Both the position numbers and the translations under genes were made by a program. A DNA stretch of 64,000 bases, from assembly GCF_000090795.2 (NCBI RefSeq), contig NW_003546242.1, positions 1,274,586 to 1,338,585 of the forward strand, in the 5' to 3' direction. Of this stretch, positions 23,764 through 33,260 are shown in pieces. The notes under the pieces were generated by a model. It worked only from the letters and a program-made list of their open reading frames with translations, ran no database searches and had not been told where the DNA came from. How positions within the stretch are numbered: the stretch's first letter is position 1; each line of letters opens with the position of its first letter. The DNA is from Amphimedon queenslandica. Taxonomy: Eukaryota > Porifera > Demospongiae > Haplosclerida > Niphatidae.

Positions 23764-24810
23764 TTATGTTCCTTTCCTTACTGTTGGACGAGGGGCTCCT
23801 CCTGTTCCTCCTTGGCCTCCCCCTCTACCTCCTTGGCCTCCTCCCCTCCCTCCTTGGACTCCTCCCCTCCCTCCTTGGCCTCCTCCCCTCCCTCCTCTTC
23901 CACGCTTTCCACTTTTACCCCACCCTCCTCTGTGTTGCCTTCGCTTTTTCTAAGCAAAGGAAAAATTCTAGTGATTACTCATTTCAATAATGCTCTTTTG
24001 ATACTTTAAATTTTTTCCCTTTGTCTCTCTCTGTCCCTGTCCCAGTCTCTTCTCCTGTCCCTGTCTCCTCGCCTGTCTCTGTCTCTTCTCCTGTCTCTGT
24101 TTCTTCTCCCATCTCCTCACTACTCCCCATCCTCTCCCTCCTGCCCTCTTCAATGAGTTCTAACTGCCCTAAATTACAATGCATAAAGCCTTTAATTTAC
24201 ACTTAAAATTAAGTTTACTTCGGAGAGCAGGCCTGAACTGTTCCAAGTCTTTAGTTAAGAAATGTAAAATTAAAGTACAAGTAATTCAACTATTGTTTAA
24301 TTACCTAAGGGCCTTCCTTCTTTCTTCTTGCCTATTTGTTGTAAATAGAACTAATTAAAATTGAATGCAAAATTACTTTTTAGCTTAATAGTCCTTCTCA
24401 TAGGTACTTTACAAAAAAAATTATCACACAATTACACATGTAAATAAACTTACTTAAGCCGTTTGATTCTATTAAAAACAATGTCATGTATAGTTGTATG
24501 TTTCACCTTTTAATCTTACCATTCTCCTTTTGACTATCTCCACCCTCCTCTTTGTCTCTGTCCCCCTTCTCCTCTGTCCTCTCTCCTCTGTCTCCTTTCG
24601 TCTCTTTCACCCTTACTTCATCTTTTTCTACTATAAATACAATTATTTTTTGCTATTAATGTACAACACAAACATACATGTACCAACAACTTACCAAGTT
24701 CATCTACCAAAAACAAAAGGCATTATAGTTATCACTATAGGGTTACACATTCCCAACTTACCATCAGATGGATGGACCTCAATGAGGACATCCTCTATTG
24801 GGGCAGCCAT
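23764..24810 (-). CDS. Acidic/RGG-box protein, 168 residues, four exons, encoded inside the transposon
   Basis: Minus-strand exons 24810-24762, 24627-24520, 24168-24005 and 23949-23764 all have GT/AG borders, and their phases (1, 1, 0) agree: 507 nt in total. Exon 1 encodes MAAPIEDVLIEVHPSDG. Exon 2 is charged (EKDEVRVKETKGDRGERTEE). Exon 3 holds LELIEEGRRERMGSSEEMGE and repeated ETGEET units. Exon 4 starts with a basic cluster KKRRQHRGGWGKSGKR and runs into a five-RGG box with GGQGG spacers, ending PRPTVRKGT. RGG boxes bind RNA or G-rich nucleic acid (family knowledge); KKRR may be a nuclear signal (inference). I know no named homologue. It is codirectional with, and 490 bp downstream of, the DUF7869 gene, which suggests an accessory factor for transposition or for handling its RNA. 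The Pro-rich plus-strand ORFs here are its antisense. Confidence 0.72.
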
Positions 24811-25094
24811 TACTTTTTGATTTTGAACTTACAGTTTCAGGTGTCTTATTTTATATCGTATAGGTCACAGGTGACACTTGGTGTTCTTTGATTGGCTGTG
24901 AATGACGCAATAACTTCTATTTCGGTATTCTCCTCCCACACATTTTTATCATCAGTCCTCTCACCTGTACAGATAAACACAAATCACCTGCATGATAACT
25001 TCGTGACTAACTTTCTCTCGGGCCTTCTCTTTTGAGTTAGTAAGTTTTAAACAAAAATGAGTGTTTGTGTTTATGTTGACGTCTCACGCACATA

Positions 25095-25298
25095 CTAGTT
25101 CCACACCTTTGTTTTAAAAAAGGGGATCCATAGTTTGTATGTCTTAGTGTTACAAACGAGTTCCTCTCCTTTAGGGGATCAATAGTTTGAATATTTGCCA
25201 TGCAAACTAGTTCCACTCCTGTTTCAGGGGATCAATAGTCTGTTTGTTGTAGACAAACTAGTTCCTCTCCTGTTGAAAGGGGATCAATAGTATGTGCA
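25095..25298. repeat. Four tandem units with small stem-loops just after the DUF7869 stop codon
   Basis: About 55-65-bp units, each with GGGGATCnATAGTnTG, a loop and CAAACnAGTTCC(T)CTCC, so every unit can fold as TAGTTTG/CAAACTAG. The fourth unit runs into the stop codon and last residues of the DUF7869 gene at 25299. Placed between the two genes of the transposon, it could act as 3' end or intergenic signal; that role is speculation. Confidence 0.6.
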
Positions 25299-27796
25299 TT
25301 ACACAAACTCATTTCTGTTATTCATTGACTGATTACATGGACAAGTTCTTCTATTATGACCAAATTGACCACAATTACCACATTTTCTTTGTGTTGCAGG
25401 TGGTTCTAGAGATTGCCTTGGAGAATGTGGTACATCAATCTCCATTGCGAGGTCTGGTGGATCATCTACACCTGGAGTTGATTGTCGAGATGATCCTGTT
25501 AGTCGAGGTGCATCAGGAAGTGGGCAGGTTACATCTTTACATTCGTATCTGCAAAATGGTCTTATCTTTTCGTAAAGGTACCATTTCCTTTCAGTTGACA
25601 TACCCTTTGGTGGTAATATATTAGGTAGTTCATCTTCTATTATTTGAGCATCCTCCTTCAGCAAATTGAATTGTGTGACTGGGCCATCTACAGCTTGTCT
25701 GGCTGCAACTACACCAGGTGAGGTCGCATTTACAACAAAGTTTTGAAAGCCTTTGATGCCTTTTATTTTCTTGAATAATGTAGCAAAGTAACTACACCAG
25801 TCAAGTGTTTCTACAATGAGTTCACCATTGCTACTTCCTACTGGTTGGGCTTTGTTCACAGCAGATGATTGTTCTACAACTTGAATGAAGTCATCCAATG
25901 AGTCCACCTCTGCTTTACGGAATTTTTGCTTTAATAGTCCGAAGCACCAGTCTGGAGAAAATTTTGTGTGTCCAACTGGCAGAATAGATATTGAAATGGA
26001 CACATTGAGTCCTGTCATGACTCTCCATAAGAGGTACTAAAATAAATAAAAATTACATTTAAAATGTTCATTATTGTGCATGTAATATACTTACTTGAAT
26101 AACTGTATTATTTTTATTTTGCCCTGTGCAGTTGTCAGCATTGAAATGGATACTGACTGAGTTGAGGCCATGATTCTTCAAATAAAAATGTACCATGCTT
26201 ATGACAGGATTTGCCCCTTTACCAGTGTCGAATGATTCATCGATCAAGAAATTAACCTGCTGGGGGATAGCTTCACAGCACACACCAAATATGCCACATT
26301 TCCTGGGAGTAAGAAAATAAATTGGACCTGCTTGTAGTGGACTTGAAGGATAGTGAACCTTTAAAAAAGTAAGTGAGCTAGATAAACTTTCATAATTATC
26401 ATAAAATGTTACCTGTTGAGCATAATCGAAGCTATAATGTGCTACAATATTTAACATAGCAAGTGGCCTTGTTAGTGGGGGATTGTAATTGTTTGCTGCA
26501 TCAGTATACAGCCCTTTTAACAATAATTGTGCCTCTTTTAATACATCCTTATAGTACTCCCTTTCCTTTTTAACAAGACTTCTGTGATCTAGTGCCTTTT
26601 GCATTGCCTGAAAATTCTAAATAATACTTGTATTATTACAACACTGTCTTACCTCAGTTATCGTTTCATCTGATTGCATGTTAGCACTTCTTATAATCAG
26701 TCCACTTATCTCTTTACAAGTGGCACACAAGTCAGACATAGGCTTCATTTTTTCAATATAAGGCAGGTAGCGTCGCCACAACGTGTTAAATGTTGTTTCA
26801 GCACATGCTTTGACATAAAGCCCTTCACATGATTCCGCATACTCTAAGTATACCTGCCTTTTAGATGTACTGCATGGTAAGAACTTCTTATTCTCGTAAC
26901 TTTTCATTCCAGGTATTCTTCCAGGAAGACTGATTCCATGGACTTCAGCGTAATTTCTGATGAAAGCAACAACCCGGAGAATATCATCATAAGTCAAAGC
27001 ATGGTTTNNNNNNNNNNNNNNNNNNNNNNNNNNNNNNNNNNNNNNNNNNNNNNNNNNNNNNNNNNNNNNNNNNNNNNNNNNNNNNNNNNNNNNNNNNNNN
27101 NNNNNNNNNNNNNNNNNNNNNNNNNNNNNNNNNNNNNNNNNNNNNNNNNNNNNNNNNNNNNNNNNNNNNNNNNNNNNNNNNNNNNNNNNNNNNNNNNNNN
27201 NNNNNNNNNNNNNNNNNNNNNNNNNNNNNNNNNNNNNNNNNNNNNNNNNNNNNNNNNNNNNNNNNNNNNNNNNNNNNNNNNNNNNNNNNNNNNNNNNNNN
27301 NNNNNNNNNNNNNNNNNNNNNNNNNNNNNNNNNNNNNNNNNNNNNNNNNNNNNNNNNNNNNNNNNNNNNNNNNNNNNNNNNNNNNNNNNNNNNNNNNNNN
27401 NNNNNNNNNNNNNNNNNNNNNNNNNNNNNNNNNNNNNNNNNNNNNNNNNNNNNNNNNNNNNNNNNNNNNNNNNNNNNNNNNNNNNNNNNNNNNNNNNNNN
27501 NNNNNNNNNNNNNNNNNNNNNNNNNNTCTACTGCTTCATAGTCTGTCTCTATCAATTAACAAATACACTGTATAACTAAGTTTAATACAATAATATTATG
27601 CATTTATACAGGTGATGGAATGTTATTGTTGTGATAGCTAACCGCTATTCACAGTTAGTATGTAAACAGTGTTATGAATAAGCTTACCACTAGTTTCATC
27701 ACAAAAGTAGTCCCCAAGAACTGAAGCAACGTAGTCACTGTCTCGAGGACCTATTTCTTCATTTAACAAGCGAGCAATGTCTCTTTCTGTAGCCAT
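25299..27796 (-). CDS. DUF7869-type transposon protein (putative DDE-like transposase) with C-terminal zinc knuckle
   Basis: Minus-strand exons: 27796-27688 (MATERDIARLLNEEIGPRDS...), 27548-26653 (contains the assembly gap 27008-27526), 26607-26413, 26358-26095 and 26036-25299, with GT/AG borders and consistent phases at all visible junctions; introns are 46-140 bp. Key motifs: NHALTYDDILRVVAFIRNYA, MKPMSDLCATCKE (Cys pair), YSFDYAQQVHYP, FGVCCEAIPQQVNFLIDE, then HFNADNCTGQNKNN, the DUF7869 signature whose Asp may be catalytic, LPVGHTKFSPDWCFGLLKQK and a C-terminal CCHC knuckle CGNCGQFGHNRRTC. Family members are multicopy in sponges, cnidarians and fish; a transposase role is inferred from the RNase-H-like D-x-N pattern and from its position between inverted repeats. 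No stop or frameshift is seen outside the gap. Confidence 0.85.
27008..27526. other. Assembly gap (519 N) inside exon 2 of the DUF7869 gene
   Basis: Both flanks are in the same exon: TDYEAV before and NHALTYDD after, in the minus-strand order. About 173 codons are therefore missing from view if the N count is real. ORFs of 312 and 213 codons reported across the gap are meaningless within it. Confidence 0.95.
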
Positions 27797-28149
27797 AGTT
27801 TTAAAAGTAGTCTTCTTTGTCTTTGTTATACTTTAAATAGTTGCTATAGAGACTCCATGGTTACCTAATGACGCATTAAAGCCCTCCGTTTTTATTCCGT
27901 GGTCGCTCCGTGTAACATTCTCCGTGCACAATCAAGGTAAAATGTCGAAGGGCTTATAACTCGGCAAAGAAGGCTTCGCTACCCCTGATTTTGGTATCAA
28001 ATGAAAGGATTTTGTTTATATAACATGTTTATGTGATAAAATGAATTTCGCCCAGGTAAAGATTTTTCGTGATTATGAGCCCATAGCTCAAAATGATAAT
28101 TCCCGCAGATAGCCTGGTTTTCTCATATCGGGTCACATATATGTAGTAC

Positions 28150-28920
28150 AAGGTGTAATGTTATTATTTATTGTCTACAATAATTTGTTAGGTGGAAATT
28201 TCTTGTCCATAGATGCATTGATGGCTATAGTTGAAGAATAATCTATCTACAGGCATAGAATAACAACAAAGCTGAGACAGTTCTGCAACTTTTCAGAGAC
28301 AGTGTTTCCAAATATAAACTCCCAAGTTGTGTGAGAGGTGATAAGGGCGGTGAAAATGTAGGTGTGGCAGATTATATGATTCAGTGCAGAGGTAGTGGCC
28401 GTGGCAGTTTCATTGCTGGAAAGCCAGTCCATAATCAGCAGATCGAGCGTCTATGGCACGATGTTTTTCAGGGATGTTTAGTCATGTTCTACAAATTATT
28501 TTATCAGATGGAGAATCAACTTTTTGCTAAACATTGAAGATGATATACATCTCTTTCATTGCATTACATTTTTTTAGGAAGGATTAATCATGCCTTGGGT
28601 CAATTTCTGGAGGCATGGAATTATCATCCTCTTTCTAACTGCCTTAATCACTCGCCCACTCAGTTATGGATTTATGGTCTTTGTGGACAAGCATTGGATG
28701 ACAGATCAGGTATATGCAAGTTATGATATTTTCAATTCTCATTACAATCTTCATAAAATGCTCTACCATTCTTTGGAATCAATTGGAATGGTCCATTGAC
28801 AGAAACTGAAGATGAAGAACATGTGCATGTACCTGTCGTAGATAACCCTTTAACACCAGAAGATTACAATGAACTGCGTCACACAGTGTCTCCCCTACAC
28901 CCCAGTGACAGTTCATGAGT
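28150..28920 (+). mobile_element. Integrase-core element, right half
   Basis: The plus strand encodes the second part of the core: [20 protein letters not shown] and [20 protein letters not shown], where the Asp of RGDKGGENV is the second acidic position, then [20 protein letters not shown] with the Glu of QIERLW as the third, then [19 protein letters not shown] and HALGQFLEAWNYHPL-like sequence. It ends in an acidic tail near 28800-28910. Two of three predicted catalytic acidic residues are thus visible here. It pairs with 22546-23112 across the 5 kb insertion. Broken by that insertion at least. Confidence 0.75.
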
Positions 28921-29083
28921 GGACCTTTACTTAAATTTTTTACAATTTATTTGTCAAAAAGTGAGTATGGAGTGTGACTAATGAATAATGATTTTTAACA
29001 ATAACTATAACAAAAACAAATGCAATAAATGCCATGAATAAAGTAATAAATGCAATGAGTGAGCAATAACAAAAACCAATGAA

Positions 29084-31800
29084 TCACACTAGACCAAACC
29101 CTCCATTCATAGTAAGGCCTGTGTAATGGTGTTCTATAAAGACAACATACTCTTTATGCATTGCGGGTAAGGTCAATTCCATTCCACAGGTAGAAGCTGT
29201 AGGATAAATATTATCATGACTGAAGGTTGTCACAACACTGTAACCAAGTGGAGGAATGCTATCACTACCGCTATGAAACAAGAGAATTTTCTGTAGGGAG
29301 ACACAATGAGTATCGGAACCTACATATATAATTTTACACAAAAATAAAGTAGCCCAACACATGGAATTTATTACTTTCTCATTCACAGTCTTTTAAGTAG
29401 TTTACAAAGAAAATGTATGTGCTCTCTTTACAGTCCCTCATATTAGTTCCCTTGTGAGAAAATTTAATGCTTGTGAACATTTGCAGAACTATATCTATAA
29501 AAAGTGACATTATGACAATACATGTAGTTAGATCAAACCTGATATCAAAGGTATTTCTTTATTACAGTAGAAAGACTTGAGTAAATTTTAATATTTTTCA
29601 AGCATCTCCTACATCCCTTCAATTTTCAATAAGCCATCACGAAACTGAGAAATCTCACCCAAAGAAGATAGAATAACGAAATGAAGCACCACAGTAGCAA
29701 TGATTTGATCTTTATTACTGAGCAGAAGTGTAGCTATAGGCTTAGTAAATTTACTTGTAAAAATAATATCTCGATTAGTTGTGACCAACTCATTTTGGCT
29801 AGAAATATCTTCACAGGATTTGATCTAAAATATTTTGAACTATGATGCATAACAAATCAACATATATACCGTTTGCAAAATAGCTCGGATATTAGTGTCC
29901 AACTTCGGCAATCTCAGGTCTCAAGTCTGTTGGATCTACTCCACATATGTATTTAGAAACAGATTGAGATAGCATATTCATTGCTCCACCACCATGAGTT
30001 GAAGCCATTCCGGCTAGAATACCAATCTTCAGATACACATTATCCTAAAAATAAAATGTTATTTTATAGCTACATAGTATAATTAATGACTATGGTACAA
30101 GTTTAGCTAACTATAACAAGCATGCCATATAATAGAAACAATTACCATATATTCTGTAATTAAAATATACCTGAAATGCCAATGAATCATGTCTCAAACA
30201 ACCAGTTGACTGTAAGTATTTCCCCAAATCAAACTTGACTAGTCTAAAAAAATTCCCTTGTTAGCCCTCTAAGGTCTACTCCATCTTCACCAACAAACTC
30301 AACCTATATAAGAAAATGTTTAGGTATCAATAATAATAACCATAACTGTTACATTCAATTTCATCCGTGGATCAAAATTGGCCTTTTGCATTCTCCCAAG
30401 TCATCATCTAGGACAGAACGCCTGACTACCATATTAAACTCCACTGTCGGGTCAATACTTTTACTTAAATAAAATACTGTGTCTGAAAGTGATCTGATAA
30501 AACTTTCAAACAGTTATCTCACTTTTAAAAAATACTAACTTAATGTCAATACTTTGATCACTACATAAAGCCACATCTTTGGTTGCATCTGGTGTTTCAG
30601 ATGAGTATGGTGATGGTGGTGAAGGAGTAAGACTATTAATCAATATAAAATAAAAGATAAGCAGCACAGAAAATTATACTTCAAATCAATGTCATCATTC
30701 AACCTGCCAGACCCAGACTCAATAGTATCATGTGAGACAACTGTAGCAGCCTATTACATTGCTTTTATTATGACAACAATTAGAAGGATCACTCACACCC
30801 TCAATTGTAATAGTATTAGCTGGTAAAGGTACATGCTGTTCTTTTATTGGGTCAGGACTCCTATCTTAACCAAAAATAAATACAATTATTCATAAAAATG
30901 TTTAATGAAGCATACTTGACTATACAGGTTTTTATGTGTTTCTGCAATGAATTCATACATATTCTTTCCTTACAGTAAAAACACTCTTCCTTTAATAAAT
31001 TTCCTGTGACCTTAACCTATAATTATATTCGTCAGTAATCTTACAAAATGAGTAAAGCCAATTTTTACCTCCTTATCAGGCAAAAGAGACAAATCTTACT
31101 GCAAAGGCCAAATAAATATTCTTGCACTAAAAACAACAGCTCTCAAATAAGGAACATTATAGCTTTTGTGAGGCACATCGATAATATGAACAGTCTTGGA
31201 TCCTTTGTCTTGAGTCCTTAATAATTCAAAACCTCCAGCTTCCTTCAATTTTGGAAACTAAAGAAGCAGCTCATCATAAATTGCTTGGGCGTCACTATCA
31301 CCATCCTGTGCTATCTTCTTTTCACCAAGGCCTGCCATCTGAAGAGTAGCCCATTCACAGGGACTGGGGACTCACTCTTGATCAGTTTCAGCTAAGCATA
31401 CAAAGGTGTGAGTCCAAGATGGCAATCTTCTTTCCATTAGCTGTAACAGGCTCACTCCTTCTCTTTCGTAATACATTCATTGGACTCCAAAACCTTTCAT
31501 GACCAGATACTGATCTACCAGTACAGGTAGTAGCAGTCCAAGACGACCCAGCAGCTCCCCGAGAAGCGGCTCCACTTGAGCAGGGCAACGTTGATTCACT
31601 ATTCTTGTCTACAATTATCATAAGCATAAGATCACAGTAACATGCCCACGACCTTTCTTACCTTCCAGCCTCTCAACAACACTCCTCAACTCCTCTATTA
31701 GTGACTTGTATTAATTCGTTGACTCGGTCATCAGCGATGACATACTGAATTCTACTTACTCCTACCAACATAACGTCCAGAGCAGAATTACCTCAACAGA
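29084..31800 (-). pseudogene. HECT-domain E3 ubiquitin ligase-like gene (G2E3-like family), damaged
   Basis: Minus-strand blocks in order: VLRKRRSEPVTANGKKIAIL and LCMLAETDQ (31480-31375), MAGLGEKKIAQDGDSDAQAI (31340-31290), GGFELLRTQDKGSKTVHIID and YNVPYLRAVVFSARIFIWPL (31245-31100), then the HECT N-lobe FNMVVRRSVLDDDLGE (30450-30395), VEFVGEDGVDLRGLTREFFR (30308-30249), LKIGILAGMASTHGGGAMNM (30040-29980), QFRDGLLKIEGM (29650) and the C-lobe SIPPLGYSVVTTFSHDN with YPTASTCGMELTLP, where the Cys at codon 29188-29186 is the thioester residue; end GGFGLV at 29084. Short GT-AG introns separate blocks. A frameshift near 30395-30385 and stops after DELLL, WPLQ, EVGH and IEGM suggest a pseudogene, though misplaced exon borders could explain some. 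Family role: transfer of ubiquitin; highly expanded in sponges and cnidarians. Confidence 0.75.
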
Positions 31801-32071
31801 GATTACAACAAAAAGAACTGTCTCACACTGTGTAAGATGAGGTGTTAACAAAGCTGGTAAAAAAAGCTGCTTCTCCCTAAAACAAAAAACCTCGCAACCT
31901 GTCACCACGTGGACTCTTGAATCATCACGTGACAACGACTGATATTGTCAAAATGTGCATTGATTATCCAAAAGAATTTGTGACTATCAATAATTTTGAC
32001 ACTAATCACCTCCCATACTCATGCTGATACTATTCATATGTGTACTGGTAGTACTTTTGCTTAATAAATGT

Positions 32072-33087
32072 TTAGTGGAAGTGATACAAGCAGTAATAGT
32101 TCTGGCCTCACTATAAGTGGAAATACTGCTATTAACAGATACCTCTCACTGATACAGGATACAATGAATGGCATAATTTAACAAATTATGGTGCATGCTA
32201 TTAGAATCAACATGTCTACAGATGAACTACTTCGATTACTGAACACTGATCGTATTAAAGATATCAGCATACAAACTGCTGCTGCTGTTAATGATGCGCT
32301 ACTGATAGTCAATGAATTATTTGTGATACAGAATCAATCCTCTACTCGAACTGTTTCTTGAAAAGAAATTATAGCAGCTCATCCAAAAAGTCCTGGTTAC
32401 AATCATGTTAACAGTCGCAATATATACGGCAATACAGGAGGACTGCGTTGACAAGATGGAGTATGCAGAAGAATAGTTTATCTTGATATGATTGTGAACT
32501 GTCCTTTTACACTTGAGAAATTGATGACTGGAAGCATTAGAGTTTGTAGGAGAGAGAATAGTTATGGTGTTTGTAGGTCTAATGTCTTCCAAATAAATAG
32601 TATCAGTTATAGCCAAACATATGGCAAAGAGGTACGATATCAAAAGGGTAGAACAAAAGCTGTGTAGACTAACATCAATGATATTAATAGTGCTTATATT
32701 GATTGGAGTGAGTATTGGGTCACCTTGTTAACATGTCTGGACTTATATAGCTGGGTATAGTTCAAATACCGATGGAGGTTATGCCTCTCCTTGCAATAGT
32801 AGAGCAAGTAATACAGTTCCATCATCTGCAGGAGAGCACTCCTATTGTGAGTCAGATACTGACAGTGATCCTTGCCATACTGAAGTATACACTGATAATC
32901 GATTGTGAGATGGAAGTACTTGCTATTCAAAAAAGCTCCTTCATGTGCAGCTACTGGTCTTCTGTGGTCCCCCAGAGATTATGGTAATGCTACCATTACT
33001 GATTACATTCAACTGAGGGTGTGTGGGAAATAGGCATGGGGCATTGAATATACTCCAGTGCAATTGTATGAAATATATGTCAAGTAA
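32072..33087 (+). pseudogene. Decayed sponge/cnidarian extracellular domain gene (fibrinogen-like entry, WDG...ELYEIYV end)
   Basis: A main frame from the ATG at 32212 (MSTDELLRLLNTDRIKDISI; earlier ATG 32072 in frame of MFSGSDTS) continues over a TGA at 32359 into KEIIAAHPKSPGYNHVN, the usual CKEIxxxxPxSPSGYY entry in which the stop stands at the Cys. Then CRRIVYLDMIVNCPFTLEKL, IRVCRRENSYGVCRSNVFQI, ISYSQTYGKEVRYQKG, and in other frames HVWTYIAGYSSNTDGGYASP, YTDNRL-DGSTCYSKK and TDYIQLRVCG, finishing VQLYEIYVK at 33087. The order matches a secreted/extracellular domain that I know from many sponge and cnidarian predicted proteins. Stops at 32359, near 32452, 32666, near 32730 and in NRL-DG, plus two frame changes, make it a pseudogene. 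Several changes are C to T type (CGT-CAA to TGT-TAA before HVW; TGG to TGA in WDG). Confidence 0.7.
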
Positions 33088-33089
33088 TG

Positions 33090-33240
33090 ATTAAGAATTT
33101 TATTAAGATTGTGTTTTAAGAACATATAATATCTCTCTTTCACAAGATTTGTTAACATTGCTTACACAATAATAAATTTATTTGTGTCTCTACTCATCAC
33201 AATGTTCTATAAAACTAACTACTAACAAAGACATACACTA
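33090..33240. other. Short non-coding gap between pseudogene and next fragments
   Basis: AT-rich; nothing recognised. Confidence 0.4.
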
Positions 33241-33260
33241 TCTACTTATTATTGATTAAG

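Larger units (their letters stand above)
23113..28137 (-). mobile_element. Two-gene DNA transposon: DUF7869 protein plus RGG-box protein
   Basis: Inverted ends TGTGACCCGATGTGAGAAAA (left) and TGTGACCCGATATGAGAAAA (right), each continuing CCAGGCTATCTGCGGGA, span about 39 bp with one mismatch in the part compared. TATA (or only TA) flanks both sides as target duplication. The element is inserted in an integrase-core element. Both genes are on the minus strand: the DUF7869 gene near the right end (27796-25299), then the RGG gene (24810-23764). A 519-bp assembly gap lies in the first gene. Apart from that gap all exons I can trace are open and properly spliced, so the element looks young and possibly whole. 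The superfamily is not one I can name from sequence alone. Confidence 0.88.

Noticed and set aside
23706-24206. Pro/Leu/Ser-rich plus-strand ORFs of 60-96 codons
   Set aside because: They are antisense to exons 3 and 4 of the RGG gene; their composition follows from the GGA/AGG repeats of the other strand.
26938-27579. Long ORFs of 312 (minus) and 213 (plus) codons across the N run
   Set aside because: N bases read as open; only the flanking minus-strand parts are real exon sequence.
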